Part shown: piece after piece, positions 1 to 8,741 of the stretch | Position numbering within the stretch: the first letter of the stretch is position 1 | Layout of the letters: each line of letters starts with the position of its first letter | Source of the DNA: an uncultured Cyclobacteriaceae bacterium | GTDB lineage: Bacteria; Bacteroidota; Bacteroidia; Cytophagales; Cyclobacteriaceae | Direction: 5' to 3' | Assembly: GCA_943788235.1 (NCBI GenBank) | Contig: CALSPM010000002.1 | Location: 657,983-721,982, forward strand | DNA length: 64,000 bases | Translations under genes and position numbers: made by a program | Notes under the pieces: model-generated | The model's input: the letters and a program-made list of their open reading frames with translations, nothing else | Databases searched by the model: none | Told to the model about the DNA's origin: nothing

Positions 1-171
1 TCAGACATCAGCCATATTGTACAAAGAAATGCCTTTGATCACTTAGATGCACCTATTTACAGGGTTGTGAGCAAAGATTTACCATTACCCTATGCGCCTA
101 CTTTGATTGAGGAAATCTTGCCAAATGTCAAAAAAACAATCGCAGCTATCAATGCGGTTATGTATCGATAA
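1..171 (+). CDS. pdhB: Pyruvate dehydrogenase E1 component, beta subunit (3' end only)
   Basis: The window opens inside this gene; 56 codons and a TAA stop are visible. The translated end reads RVVSKDLPLPYAPTLIEEIL, then LPNVKKTIAAINAV and a final MYR. This matches the C-terminal end of the transketolase C-terminal domain of E1-beta subunits (RVxGKDxPxPYAxxLExxxLP). The enzyme is the thiamine-diphosphate E1 of the pyruvate dehydrogenase complex, which feeds acetyl groups to lipoyl-E2 in the cytoplasm. A branched-chain 2-oxoacid E1-beta has a similar tail, so the substrate is less certain than the family. Confidence 0.8.
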   Translation, partial: SDISHIVQRNAFDHLDAPIYRVVSKDLPLPYAPTLIEEILPNVKKTIAAINAVMYR

Positions 172-187
172 AATTCGATGAATGAGG

Positions 188-1507
188 TCACTTCATAAAG
201 TTGGACAATGCTTTGGCTCCGCCCATCTTATTCATGGTTTTCATCATTTTACGCATTTGATCAAACTGCTTAAGTAACTGATTCACTTCTGTCACTGTCG
301 TACCACTTCCTTTCGCTATTCTGATTTTTCTACTCCCATTCATGAGCTCTGGACTGGATCTCTCCTTGGGAGTCATGGATTTAATAATAGCCTCTATAGG
401 CTTTAAGCTATTGTCATCAATATCAACGTCTTTTATTGCCTTACCCATACCAGGTATCATTCCAACAATATCCTTAAGACTTCCCATCTTTTTGATCTGC
501 TCCATCTGAATCAAAAAATCATCAAATCCAAACTGATTTTTTTTGATCTTTTTATTGATTCTCTGCGTCTCTTTTTCGTCAAAATTTTGTTGGGCCCTTT
601 CCACTAAGGTCAGCACATCACCCATTCCCAAAATCCGCTTCGCCATACGATCTGGATAAAACTGATCAATGGCATCCATTTTTTCACCAGTAGAAATAAA
701 TTTAATTGGTTTTTCCACTTGTCTCCTTACAGATAAGGCGGCCCCTCCACGTGTATCACCATCAAGCTTGGTCAACACTACCCCATCAAAATTAAGACGC
801 TCATTAAACGCTTGAGCCGTATGAACGGCATCTTGCCCCGTCATGGCATCAACTACAAATAAAGTCTCGGCAGGTTTTATTTGCTTTTTAAGCCCTGAAA
901 TTTCAGTCATCATTTGTTCATCAACGGCCAATCGACCTGCCGTATCAATGATTACTGATTTTTTTCCATGGGCCTTGGCGTATTTCATGGCATTTTTAGC
1001 AATGGAAATCACATCTTTATTTTCTATTTCAGCAAATACCTCTACGTCTATTTGTGCACCCAGAACTTTAAGTTGGTCTATCGCTGCTGGTCTGTAAACA
1101 TCACAAGCAACCAATAAAACCGAGTGACCTTTCTTCTTGATATAATGGGCTAATTTTCCAGAAAACGTAGTTTTACCAGAGCCCTGGAGACCTGCTATGA
1201 GTATAGTATTTGGATTACCGCCTAAATTAACAGGAACGCTTTCTTGACCCATCAATACAGTCAGCTCTTCGGCCACTATTTTAGTCAATAACTGACCGGG
1301 AGAAACAGAAATCAAGACATCCTGCCCCAGCGCCTTTAATCTGATAGAATCAGTAACGTCTTTTGCTACTTTGTAATTAACATCCGCATCGATCAATGCC
1401 CGTCGGATCTCTTTTACTGTGGCGGCGACATTTAATTCGGTGATCCTACCTTGGCCTTTAATATTTTTAAAAGCACGATCAAGTTTAGCACTTAGATTAT
1501 CAAACAT
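188..1507 (-). CDS. ffh: Signal recognition particle protein Ffh (SRP54)
   Basis: GTPase that binds 4.5S RNA and signal sequences of nascent membrane and secreted proteins and docks to FtsY. The N domain (about residues 1-85) is followed by the G domain with P-loop GLQGSGKTT, the CDVYRPAAIDQL block, DTAGRL and TKLDGDTRGGAALS. A methionine-rich M domain follows, with IPGMGKAI, RIAKGSGTTVTEVN and an MRKMMKTMNKMGG tail. The length of about 439 aa is normal. I start at the ATG giving MFDNLS; two codons upstream there is another ATG, but the family begins with MFxxLS. It stands alone, converging on the end of pdhB, with about 130 bp to the next gene upstream. Confidence 0.97.
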   Translation of the reverse strand: MFDNLSAKLDRAFKNIKGQGRITELNVAATVKEIRRALIDADVNYKVAKDVTDSIRLKALGQDVLISVSPGQLLTKIVAEELTVLMGQESVPVNLGGNPNTILIAGLQGSGKTTFSGKLAHYIKKKGHSVLLVACDVYRPAAIDQLKVLGAQIDVEVFAEIENKDVISIAKNAMKYAKAHGKKSVIIDTAGRLAVDEQMMTEISGLKKQIKPAETLFVVDAMTGQDAVHTAQAFNERLNFDGVVLTKLDGDTRGGAALSVRRQVEKPIKFISTGEKMDAIDQFYPDRMAKRILGMGDVLTLVERAQQNFDEKETQRINKKIKKNQFGFDDFLIQMEQIKKMGSLKDIVGMIPGMGKAIKDVDIDDNSLKPIEAIIKSMTPKERSSPELMNGSRKIRIAKGSGTTVTEVNQLLKQFDQMRKMMKTMNKMGGAKALSNFMK

Positions 1508-1639
1508 ATACAATAAGTTGTCTTTGTTTTAAAATGTAAAAATAACCATAGTAGAATATATTAAAATCAATTTCCACCAATTTTTGAGACCTAGAATAGG
1601 CCCTATAGAAAACCTCTTTTTATGGAGGGTAAAGAAAAA

Positions 1640-2110
1640 CTAACAATTCAAAATAGGGCTCAAATCCGCTGGGTAATATTTTATCGATTTTAACGTCTTG
1701 TCATCTCCCCTTCTAAAGACCAGATATTTACCAGATACCTCTCTATAATAACAATCAGTATCTTTCTTTCCTTTGTAGTGAGCAACCGTTGCATGTGCTT
1801 CCTCTTCACTCTCACAGGCTTTACTCATATTAGATTTTTGCACTTCATTGAAGAGTGCTGGAAATTTCTCGCCTAATCCAAACTCAAGAATGGCACCTGA
1901 AAGCACGTATTGGATATCACATAGCGCATCCGCAATTTCCACCATATCTCTTTCAGCAATGGCCTCTTTAAGCTCTTGTAATTCCTCATCAATTAAGGAC
2001 ACTCTTAGATCGCAACGTTGCTTTGAAGGAATTTCAGGTTCATTTAAAATTGGATGTTGAAAGGTTTGATGAAAACGGGCTACCTGATTAAGCGGGTCTA
2101 TTTTATCCAT
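1640..2110 (-). CDS. MazG-like / PRA-PH-like nucleoside triphosphate pyrophosphohydrolase
   Basis: All-alpha NTP pyrophosphatase family protein of 156 aa. The Mg-binding helices are visible: EELQELKEAI and, some 20 residues later, EIADALCDIQYV, giving the ExxE...ExxD metal pattern. Family members hydrolyse (often non-canonical) NTPs to NMP and pyrophosphate; the substrate cannot be read from sequence. The C-terminal 50 residues (VFRRGDDKTLKS region) lie outside the core fold. Its ATG directly follows the TAA of the 39-aa gene upstream, so it is probably the last gene of the NSS transporter operon. Confidence 0.75.
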   Translation of the reverse strand: MDKIDPLNQVARFHQTFQHPILNEPEIPSKQRCDLRVSLIDEELQELKEAIAERDMVEIADALCDIQYVLSGAILEFGLGEKFPALFNEVQKSNMSKACESEEEAHATVAHYKGKKDTDCYYREVSGKYLVFRRGDDKTLKSIKYYPADLSPILNC

Positions 2111-2230
2111 TTAGAAATTATTATTTGATTTTTTAGATTCATTTTTCATTACTAAAGATAAGAAATAAGCAAATCCTCCCACTACAAATGAGAGGATGAA
2201 AATCATACTGATCAATGCTTGAATACTCAT
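2111..2230 (-). CDS. metS: MetS-like NSS transporter small subunit (39 aa)
   Basis: A 39-aa ORF starting MSIQALISMIFILSFVVGG, with one hydrophobic helix (about residues 5-28) and a short polar tail KNESKKSNNNF. Its ATG overlaps the TGA of the NSS transporter (ATGA), and its TAA abuts the ATG of the next gene. In Corynebacterium glutamicum the NSS transporter MetP needs a small single-helix partner, MetS, encoded directly downstream; size, topology and position match here. The assignment rests on context and topology, since such a short protein offers little sequence signal. Confidence 0.75.
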   Translation of the reverse strand: MSIQALISMIFILSFVVGGFAYFLSLVMKNESKKSNNNF

Positions 2231-3717
2231 CTAATGACAAATTTACGATACAAAAAATTATTAGCGATCAATCCAATGATCAATACGCCTGTCCATTGGG
2301 TAATAATGGACGCATTGCTGAAAACATCTATCACATTCCAATGACCTGAGGCGTCAAACCAGGGATAATCACTGTATCCCCGAGACATCCACCAATAAAT
2401 TAAAAAAACTGCCAAAGGAATATTTAGCGTCATACATATTTTGAAATAAAGAGAAGGGACTTTAAAATCAGAATCTAAGTCTATGAAATTCTTTTTGAAT
2501 TCTGTAAATCCATATTTGGCCACGGCAAATAAAATAAATAGCCCTGACACAATCAATCCCACACCCCAAACCCAATCTTGATTCGAGAAAAAATCTAAAC
2601 TGCGGGCCGAGGGAAATCCAAAAATTAAAAAGAAAAATATAACATTTTTTATCGATTTAGCACGTGAAAAACCTAAATCACTCAAGTTTTTGATAAATAA
2701 TTCTATCATGGCCAACAAAGAACTCACCGCCGCAAAGAAGAGTGCTAAAAAGAAAACACTTGACAGCAAGGCTCCGCCTTGAATATTTGAAAACAAAACG
2801 GGGATGACGGTAAAGGTCAACGCCTGATTCCCGCTCTGAAGATAACTAATGGCAGCTGCTTCTGTTTGCGCCATGGCAAAAACTGCCGGTAAAATAGCCA
2901 TTCCGGCCATTAATGAGGCTAAATTATTTCCGAAGGCACCTACAAAAGTATTGAGCGTGACATCTTCTTTATCACTAGAATAAGAAGATATGGTCATGAT
3001 CAATCCCCACCCTGCGCCGGTCGACCAAGCTGATTGAGTCAAAGCCTCTATCCATATTATCGGATCAGAAAAATGATCGAAATTAATGGCAAACATGTAT
3101 TCCAATCCCATCAATCCTTTTTCCATATTCAAGGCAATAATCGCCACGATGATCAAAAGGATAAAAAGTGAAGGGATCAATATTTTATTGGCTCGCTCCA
3201 ATCCTTTTTGCACACCCGGTGCCAATAACAAAGAACCCAAAATAACAATCGCCATATAAAGCAAAATAGTGATCCAATTACCATTGGATACAGAATTCCA
3301 AAATTGATGAAGATAATCTGGATTTTCAATCAACCGTGATTTTAACGATTGTTCATCAAATATATTTGATACTGAAAAACTAAAATAGCGCAAGGCCCAT
3401 GCCGTAACGACAGAATAATAAAAGGCAATCCCCAAGGTACAAATGGTTATAAAAAAACCCATAAAAGTGAAGGGTTTACCAGCAAGCATCGTAAAAGATC
3501 CGATAACGCCTTTTTTATACTTCTTGCCAATTGAGAATTCGGCCAAGAGCAAAGGAATGGACCAGATAAGTAAAAAGAAAATCCAGAGCAATAAAAAAGC
3601 CCCCCCATATTGGCCTGCGAGTCTTGGGAATCGCCAAAGATTTCCCGCTCCGATAGCCATGCCCAATGAGGCCAAGATAATACCCCATCGATTACTGAAT
3701 TGTTCTACTTGTTTCAC
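2227..3717 (-). CDS. Neurotransmitter:sodium symporter (NSS/SNF) family transporter
   Basis: Sodium-dependent symporter of the LeuT fold in the inner membrane, probably importing an amino acid. Residues 11-45 carry the family signature WGIILASLGMAIGAGNLWRFP followed by the Gly-rich GGAFLLLW. About 12 hydrophobic segments follow, including TM6 around FAINFDHF and the AWSTGAGWG region. Length 496 aa is typical for bacterial NSS proteins with 12 TMs. It is the first gene of an apparent operon with the MetS-like subunit and the pyrophosphohydrolase. The substrate is unknown; a methionine/alanine-type substrate is suggested only by the MetS partner. Confidence 0.92.
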   Translation of the reverse strand: MKQVEQFSNRWGIILASLGMAIGAGNLWRFPRLAGQYGGAFLLLWIFFLLIWSIPLLLAEFSIGKKYKKGVIGSFTMLAGKPFTFMGFFITICTLGIAFYYSVVTAWALRYFSFSVSNIFDEQSLKSRLIENPDYLHQFWNSVSNGNWITILLYMAIVILGSLLLAPGVQKGLERANKILIPSLFILLIIVAIIALNMEKGLMGLEYMFAINFDHFSDPIIWIEALTQSAWSTGAGWGLIMTISSYSSDKEDVTLNTFVGAFGNNLASLMAGMAILPAVFAMAQTEAAAISYLQSGNQALTFTVIPVLFSNIQGGALLSSVFFLALFFAAVSSLLAMIELFIKNLSDLGFSRAKSIKNVIFFFLIFGFPSARSLDFFSNQDWVWGVGLIVSGLFILFAVAKYGFTEFKKNFIDLDSDFKVPSLYFKICMTLNIPLAVFLIYWWMSRGYSDYPWFDASGHWNVIDVFSNASIITQWTGVLIIGLIANNFLYRKFVIR

Positions 3718-3939
3718 TCCTTTTTATTTAGGACTTAGGATAGTGAATTTAATATAAAATTATGAGATAACGCCTTAATTTTTTTAATTATCCAAAATCT
3801 ATAAGGTCTTAATCTACCGATGTTTTTTTTGAATGACTCAATCCCATGAGTACTGAAACAAGTGATCCATAAACATTCAAATTTATCATTATAACATGAA
3901 TGACCGTTGTTAATCCCAAATAGTGTAAGGGAGTTCACT

Positions 3940-3981
3940 TTTAGATTAATTTGGTTGTATACGCAACTAAATTAATCTAAA
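3940..3981. promoter_or_regulatory. Long inverted repeat, probable operator of the MarR/RND operon
   Basis: Two 18-bp arms, TTTAGATTAATTTGGTTG and CAACTAAATTAATCTAAA, are inverted around a 6-bp spacer with one mismatch. An outer pair AGTGTAA (3922-3928) / TTACACT (3982-3988) extends it. It lies 16 bp before the MarR start codon, where an autoregulatory operator would be. The half-site TTAGATTAAT also forms the core of the palindrome before the DtxR-family gene at 40511-40528. Confidence 0.7.
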
Positions 3982-3997
3982 TTACACTCCAATTATA

Positions 3998-4474
3998 ATG
4001 CAAAAAGAAGATTATTTTCCACAATTTGAAAAGCTTTTATTACCATGGCTGGGGCGGGCGATGAAATCCTTCGATTTTCATCTGACCGATGAGCTCTTGA
4101 ATGCTGGAATATCTTTAAGTAAGCACCAGATTATACTTTTACGCATATTGAGCATGGAGGATGGAATTCCACAAAATGATCTGGCCTTCATTACTGACAG
4201 AGACAAAACCTCCTTGACTCGCCTCATTTCAACTATGGAGCGTAAAGGGCTTTTGAAGCGTAAAACTTGTGAAACTGACAAAAGAGTAAATAATGTTTTC
4301 ATTACTCAAAAAGGTTTAGAGGAAACAAAAACAGCATTTCCTCTCATCATCAATGAAATCGATAAAATTCAACATAAAATAGACGCCAAAGAAATCAAGA
4401 CTACCATCAAAGTTTTAAAACAAATAATCACCTTTACAAATCGTAAAGAGCTTCCAATCACTATCCTGAAATAA
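3998..4474 (+). CDS. MarR family transcriptional regulator
   Basis: 158-aa winged-helix protein. The DNA-binding region spans about residues 45-100: SLSKHQIILLRILS, the recognition helix DKTSLTRLISTMERKGLL and the wing KRKTCETDKRVNNVFITQKG, which is the classic MarR RxxxxxDxR wing. It is the first gene of a tight run (next ATG 1 bp after its stop) with an RND efflux system, so it probably represses this operon through the inverted repeat just upstream. The effector is unknown. Confidence 0.92.
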   Translation: MQKEDYFPQFEKLLLPWLGRAMKSFDFHLTDELLNAGISLSKHQIILLRILSMEDGIPQNDLAFITDRDKTSLTRLISTMERKGLLKRKTCETDKRVNNVFITQKGLEETKTAFPLIINEIDKIQHKIDAKEIKTTIKVLKQIITFTNRKELPITILK

Positions 4475-4475
4475 A

Positions 4476-5588
4476 ATGAGACAAATAACTATCGTATTGG
4501 GAATAATCATCTTCGTCGGATCTATCTTCGGAGCTCAAAAGATTATTTCAAGTAAAAAAAGCTATAAATCCAAAGAAAATAAAGCCATCCCTTTTGCTTC
4601 TGTGAGCACAGTTAAAAATAAAACTATCCCAGTCTCCATTAGAGAGCAAGGGAGATTAATTGCTAAAAAAAGGACTAATTTATATGCCGAAGTTCAAGGT
4701 ATCATGAAGGTTAGATCCAAAGAGTTCAAAATAGGTGTAGCTTTTAAAAAAGGTGAGATCATGATTGAGATGGCCAATGATGCCTACTATGCCAACCTCC
4801 AAGCTCAAAAAAGTGTACTTCAAAATCTGATCACCAGCATTTTACCAGATCTAAGACTTGATTACCCCAAAGCATATGAAAAATGGGATAAGTACCTAGA
4901 CGAATTTGAATTAAGCCAACCTTTAAGAAAACTACCTGAAACTTCATCGGATCAAGAAAAATTCTTTATCACAGGGAAAAATATTTTTACCACTTATTAC
5001 AACACTAGAAATTTAGAATTAATCTACCAAAAGCACCTTATTAGAGCTCCATTCGATGGTATCCTAACCTCAGCGGCGGTGGAGGCTGGTACCGTCATTC
5101 GGACCGGTCAATTGCTCGGTGAATTTATTGACCCTTCAGTATATGAAATGCAAGTAGATATCGGGAAAAACATCATTTCAACCATCAATATAGGATCACA
5201 AGTACAGATTTATGCACCTGACCTGAAAAATCAATCCTACACAGGAACGGTCATTCGAGTAAATGGGAAAATTGATCAAGAAACACAAACCGTCAAAGCT
5301 TTCATTCTACTAAAAGAACCTTCTTTAAAGGAAGGCATGTATCTCGAGGCCATCATTCCTGTTCAAAAAATCGATAATGCATTTGAAGTAAATAGATCAC
5401 TTGTGATAAATCAGAACCAACTTTTTATTGTTCAAGACAGTATTTTAACCCTCCTACCCATCAACATACTTCACAAGGGTGAAAAGAATCTTGTTGTTAA
5501 TGGACTGACAAATGGTATGCTCTTTGTAGATCGACCCATTCCCAATGCTTATCAAGGCATGACAGTAGCCCCCCAACGCACTAAATAA
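4476..5588 (+). CDS. RND efflux periplasmic adaptor (membrane fusion protein)
   Basis: 370-aa HlyD/AcrA-type adaptor that couples an RND pump to the outer-membrane channel. One N-terminal membrane helix or uncleaved signal (residues 3-22) is followed by the first lipoyl half with VREQGRL-like start and FKKGEIMIEMAND. A helical hairpin follows, then the second lipoyl half IRAPFDGILTSAAVEAGTVI, a beta-barrel domain and a short membrane-proximal domain. It starts 1 bp after the MarR stop and ends 6 bp before the pump gene. The fairly short hairpin resembles adaptors of the AcrB-like Bacteroidota pumps. Confidence 0.9.
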   Translation: MRQITIVLGIIIFVGSIFGAQKIISSKKSYKSKENKAIPFASVSTVKNKTIPVSIREQGRLIAKKRTNLYAEVQGIMKVRSKEFKIGVAFKKGEIMIEMANDAYYANLQAQKSVLQNLITSILPDLRLDYPKAYEKWDKYLDEFELSQPLRKLPETSSDQEKFFITGKNIFTTYYNTRNLELIYQKHLIRAPFDGILTSAAVEAGTVIRTGQLLGEFIDPSVYEMQVDIGKNIISTINIGSQVQIYAPDLKNQSYTGTVIRVNGKIDQETQTVKAFILLKEPSLKEGMYLEAIIPVQKIDNAFEVNRSLVINQNQLFIVQDSILTLLPINILHKGEKNLVVNGLTNGMLFVDRPIPNAYQGMTVAPQRTK

Positions 5589-5594
5589 ACAAGC

Positions 5595-8500
5595 ATGCGA
5601 AATATCATTAAATATTTTATCAATTATCCTATTGCAGGTTGGTTGATCGTTATTGCCTTTACAGTGTTGGGCTTGGCTGGAGTAAGCAACTTGAAGTCAT
5701 CATTTTTCCCATTGATAGAAAATAGAAATATTTCTATAAATGTAATATATCCAGGTGCCTCACCTCAAGAAATGGAGGAAGGCATCATCTTAAAAATAGA
5801 AGACAACCTCAAAGGAATTGTGGGAATCGACCGTTTTACCTCTACCTCAAAAGAAAACTCAGCAAATATATCAATAGAGATACTTAAAGGATATAATATC
5901 GATGCTACGCTTTCTGATGTAAAAAATGCAGTAAACAAGATTCCCTCGTTTCCTTCGGATATGGAGCCCCCCATTATTGCCAAGCAAATATTCACCTCAG
6001 ATGCCATTTCTATTGTATTAAGTGGTGAAAATATTCCCCTAATGACTTTAAAATCATTTGGAAGAAAGGTAGAAGATGACTTGAGAAGCTTTGAGGGGAT
6101 TTCACAAATAAACGTTTCAGGATATCCCGACGAAGAAATAGAAATTGCTTTGAACGAAGATAAAATGCGAGCCTATCAATTGACCTTTCAAGAGATTGCG
6201 GCAGCGGTAACCTCCACTAATATTTTAGTCACTGGGGGTTCTATTAAAACCTCTCAAGAAGAATACCTCATTCGGGTCAGTAATCGAAAATATTATGGGG
6301 TGGAATTTGACCAAATTGTTTTAAAAAGCAATAAAAATGGGAAACTCATCAGGCTTCAAGATATTGCAGTTATCACTGATAAATGGTCTGAGTCTCCAGA
6401 TAGAGCTTATTTTAACGGTAAACCCTCCGTCCAATTGAATGTGAAGGCTACGATCTCTGAAGATTTGATAGAGGTAGCTGAAAATGTAAAAGCCTATGTA
6501 ACTGATTTTAATAATAAAAATGACAACCTCCAATTGGCCATCATCAGTGATCGATCCGTAGTCGTAGTCGAACGTATCAATTTGCTTTTGAAAAATGCCT
6601 TACAGGGAATTATTCTTGTGCTCATTTTTCTGGCCCTCTTCCTCAAGCCAAGATTGGCTTTTTGGGTCGCTTTTGGTTTGCCTTTTGCCTTTTTAGGGAT
6701 GTTCATATTTGCAGGGTTTTTCAATGTTACCATCAACATCGTTTCTTTGTTTGGTATGATCATTGTCATTGGAATACTCGTTGATGACGGCATCGTTATT
6801 TCAGAAAACATCTATCACCATTATGAAAAAGGTAAAACTCGAATGCAAGCAGCCATCGATGGTACCATGGAGGTTCTACCCGCCATCACCTCTGCCATTC
6901 TTACCACCCTTGTGGCATTCTCATCTTTCTTTTTTTTAGAGGGTCGTATTGGTGAGTTTTTTGGAGAAACGGCTACGATTGTTATTCTCACCCTAGGGCT
7001 CTCTTTAATTGAGGCATTGATCATTCTGCCTTCTCACATATCACACTCCAAGTCGTTGACTAAAGCCCAAAAAACTTATTGGTTCAATGCTTATGCAGAT
7101 CAATTTATGTCGTGGATGCGCGATAATATCTATGCTCCTACGCTGAGCTTTTATTTAAAAAATAAAGTTTTGGGCTTTGGAATCACCTTGGGCCTACTTG
7201 TATTGACATTGGGATCCATGGGTGGGGGCATCATCAAATTTTCTTTTTTTCCACAAATAGCCAGTGATCGACTCCAAATCAGTTTGAAAATGCCTCAAGG
7301 TACTAATGAGGCCGTCGCAGATTCCATCATCGCTCATATTGAAAATCAGGCCTGGAAGGTAAATGATTCACTTTCAAAATTACAAACTGGAAATTTAGCT
7401 GTCATTCAGAATATCATCCGCCGTGTGGGCCCTGGGACATCAGTAGCCTCACTAACTATCAATTTACTGTCTGGAGAAGCGCGTGATGCTCCGGCCTATT
7501 TAGTTTCATCCGCGATCGATAAAAAAGTAGGAAGTGTAGATGGTGCTGAAACATTAATTTATGGTTCTGGAAATTATTTCGGTGGTAAACCCATTTCAGT
7601 ATCTTTATTGAGTAATAATACCCAACAGTTGAAAGAAGCCAAATTATTGGTCAAAAACTATTTAAAAGAAAATAACCTTCTCAAAGATATTGAAGACAAT
7701 GATCCTGCAGGTATTAAAGAGATCAAACTTGAACTCACAGAGAATGGCTATGCCATGGGCTTCCGACTCAATACCCTAATAAGTCAAGTACGATCGGGAT
7801 TCTTTGGATACCAAGCACAACGATTTCAAAGAAGAAGAGACGAGATCAAAGTATGGGTACGTTACGACAAAGAGACCCGCTCCTCTCTAGCCAGTCTAGA
7901 GGAAATGCGCGTAGTGAGTCCTTTGGGAGTACGCGTACCCCTAAGAGAAGTCGCCAATTATCAAATACAAAGAGGTGAGATATCGATCAATCACCTCGAT
8001 GGAGATCGAGAAATAAGAATTGATGCGGATCTTAAAAATCCAAAAACCAGCGCTACGGAAATCATCCAAGAGATCAAAACAGAAGTATTGCCCATCATTA
8101 ATGCACAGTATCCGAGTGTCCGCGCTTCATTTGATGGTCAAAGTAGAGAAGCCAATAAAACAACTTCATCCGCTGCAGCGACCATGCCAATCGTCTTTTT
8201 TATGATTTTTGCCATTATTGCTTTCACTTATCGTTCGATAAGCCAACCGCTGTTGCTGATGATTATGATTCCTTTCAGTCTGATTGGAGTTGCCTGGGGT
8301 CATTGGCTGCATGGTTTTCCTATTAATATTTCCTCTTTTTTAGGCATTATTGCTCTTATTGGAATTGTTGTGAATGACGGTTTAGTTCTGATTGGTAAAT
8401 TTAATAGCAACCTAAGGGCAGGCATGAAGTTCGACGATGCACTATTGGAAGCCGGGAAATCAAGATTTCGTCCCATTTTTTTGACTTCTATCACTACTGT

Positions 8501-8741
8501 CGCTGGTTTGGGGCCTCTTATATTTGAAAAGAGTTTACAAGCGCAATTTCTCATACCCATGGCCGTCTCAATAGCATATGGCATCTTAGTTGCTACCTTA
8601 TTGACACTGGTCTTTTTACCCATGTTACTTGCTTTTGGAAATACTATGAAAGTCTGGACCATTTGGTTGTGGAATGGGACCAAACCAGAAAAAGAATCTG
8701 TCGAAAGGGCTGTAAAAGAATTAAATATCAACCATGAATAA
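5595..8741 (+). CDS. RND efflux permease (AcrB/HAE-1-like family)
   Basis: 1048-aa inner-membrane proton-driven exporter. The N-terminal helix (FINYPIAGWLIVIAFTVLG) is followed by a first porter domain with PGASPQEMEE, the TM2-6 block with GILVDDGIVISENIYHHYEKG (TM4 Asp pair) and a second half with large periplasmic loop and FLGIIALIGIVVNDGLVLIGK. Length and duplicated architecture are typical. It lies between the adaptor and a TolC-type gene, forming a complete tripartite system on paper. Export of drugs, lipids or metals cannot be told from sequence; the double Asp in TM4 (VDDG) fits proton-coupled pumps. Confidence 0.95.
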   Translation: MRNIIKYFINYPIAGWLIVIAFTVLGLAGVSNLKSSFFPLIENRNISINVIYPGASPQEMEEGIILKIEDNLKGIVGIDRFTSTSKENSANISIEILKGYNIDATLSDVKNAVNKIPSFPSDMEPPIIAKQIFTSDAISIVLSGENIPLMTLKSFGRKVEDDLRSFEGISQINVSGYPDEEIEIALNEDKMRAYQLTFQEIAAAVTSTNILVTGGSIKTSQEEYLIRVSNRKYYGVEFDQIVLKSNKNGKLIRLQDIAVITDKWSESPDRAYFNGKPSVQLNVKATISEDLIEVAENVKAYVTDFNNKNDNLQLAIISDRSVVVVERINLLLKNALQGIILVLIFLALFLKPRLAFWVAFGLPFAFLGMFIFAGFFNVTINIVSLFGMIIVIGILVDDGIVISENIYHHYEKGKTRMQAAIDGTMEVLPAITSAILTTLVAFSSFFFLEGRIGEFFGETATIVILTLGLSLIEALIILPSHISHSKSLTKAQKTYWFNAYADQFMSWMRDNIYAPTLSFYLKNKVLGFGITLGLLVLTLGSMGGGIIKFSFFPQIASDRLQISLKMPQGTNEAVADSIIAHIENQAWKVNDSLSKLQTGNLAVIQNIIRRVGPGTSVASLTINLLSGEARDAPAYLVSSAIDKKVGSVDGAETLIYGSGNYFGGKPISVSLLSNNTQQLKEAKLLVKNYLKENNLLKDIEDNDPAGIKEIKLELTENGYAMGFRLNTLISQVRSGFFGYQAQRFQRRRDEIKVWVRYDKETRSSLASLEEMRVVSPLGVRVPLREVANYQIQRGEISINHLDGDREIRIDADLKNPKTSATEIIQEIKTEVLPIINAQYPSVRASFDGQSREANKTTSSAAATMPIVFFMIFAIIAFTYRSISQPLLLMIMIPFSLIGVAWGHWLHGFPINISSFLGIIALIGIVVNDGLVLIGKFNSNLRAGMKFDDALLEAGKSRFRPIFLTSITTVAGLGPLIFEKSLQAQFLIPMAVSIAYGILVATLLTLVFLPMLLAFGNTMKVWTIWLWNGTKPEKESVERAVKELNINHE

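Noticed and set aside
843-1097. Open plus-strand frame within ffh
   Set aside because: Antisense shadow of the conserved GTPase domain; the same applies to the other ORFs opposite or inside strong genes.
3735-3938. 67-aa minus-strand ORF upstream of the NSS gene
   Set aside because: No family features, unusual composition, and it occupies the control region between two divergent genes.
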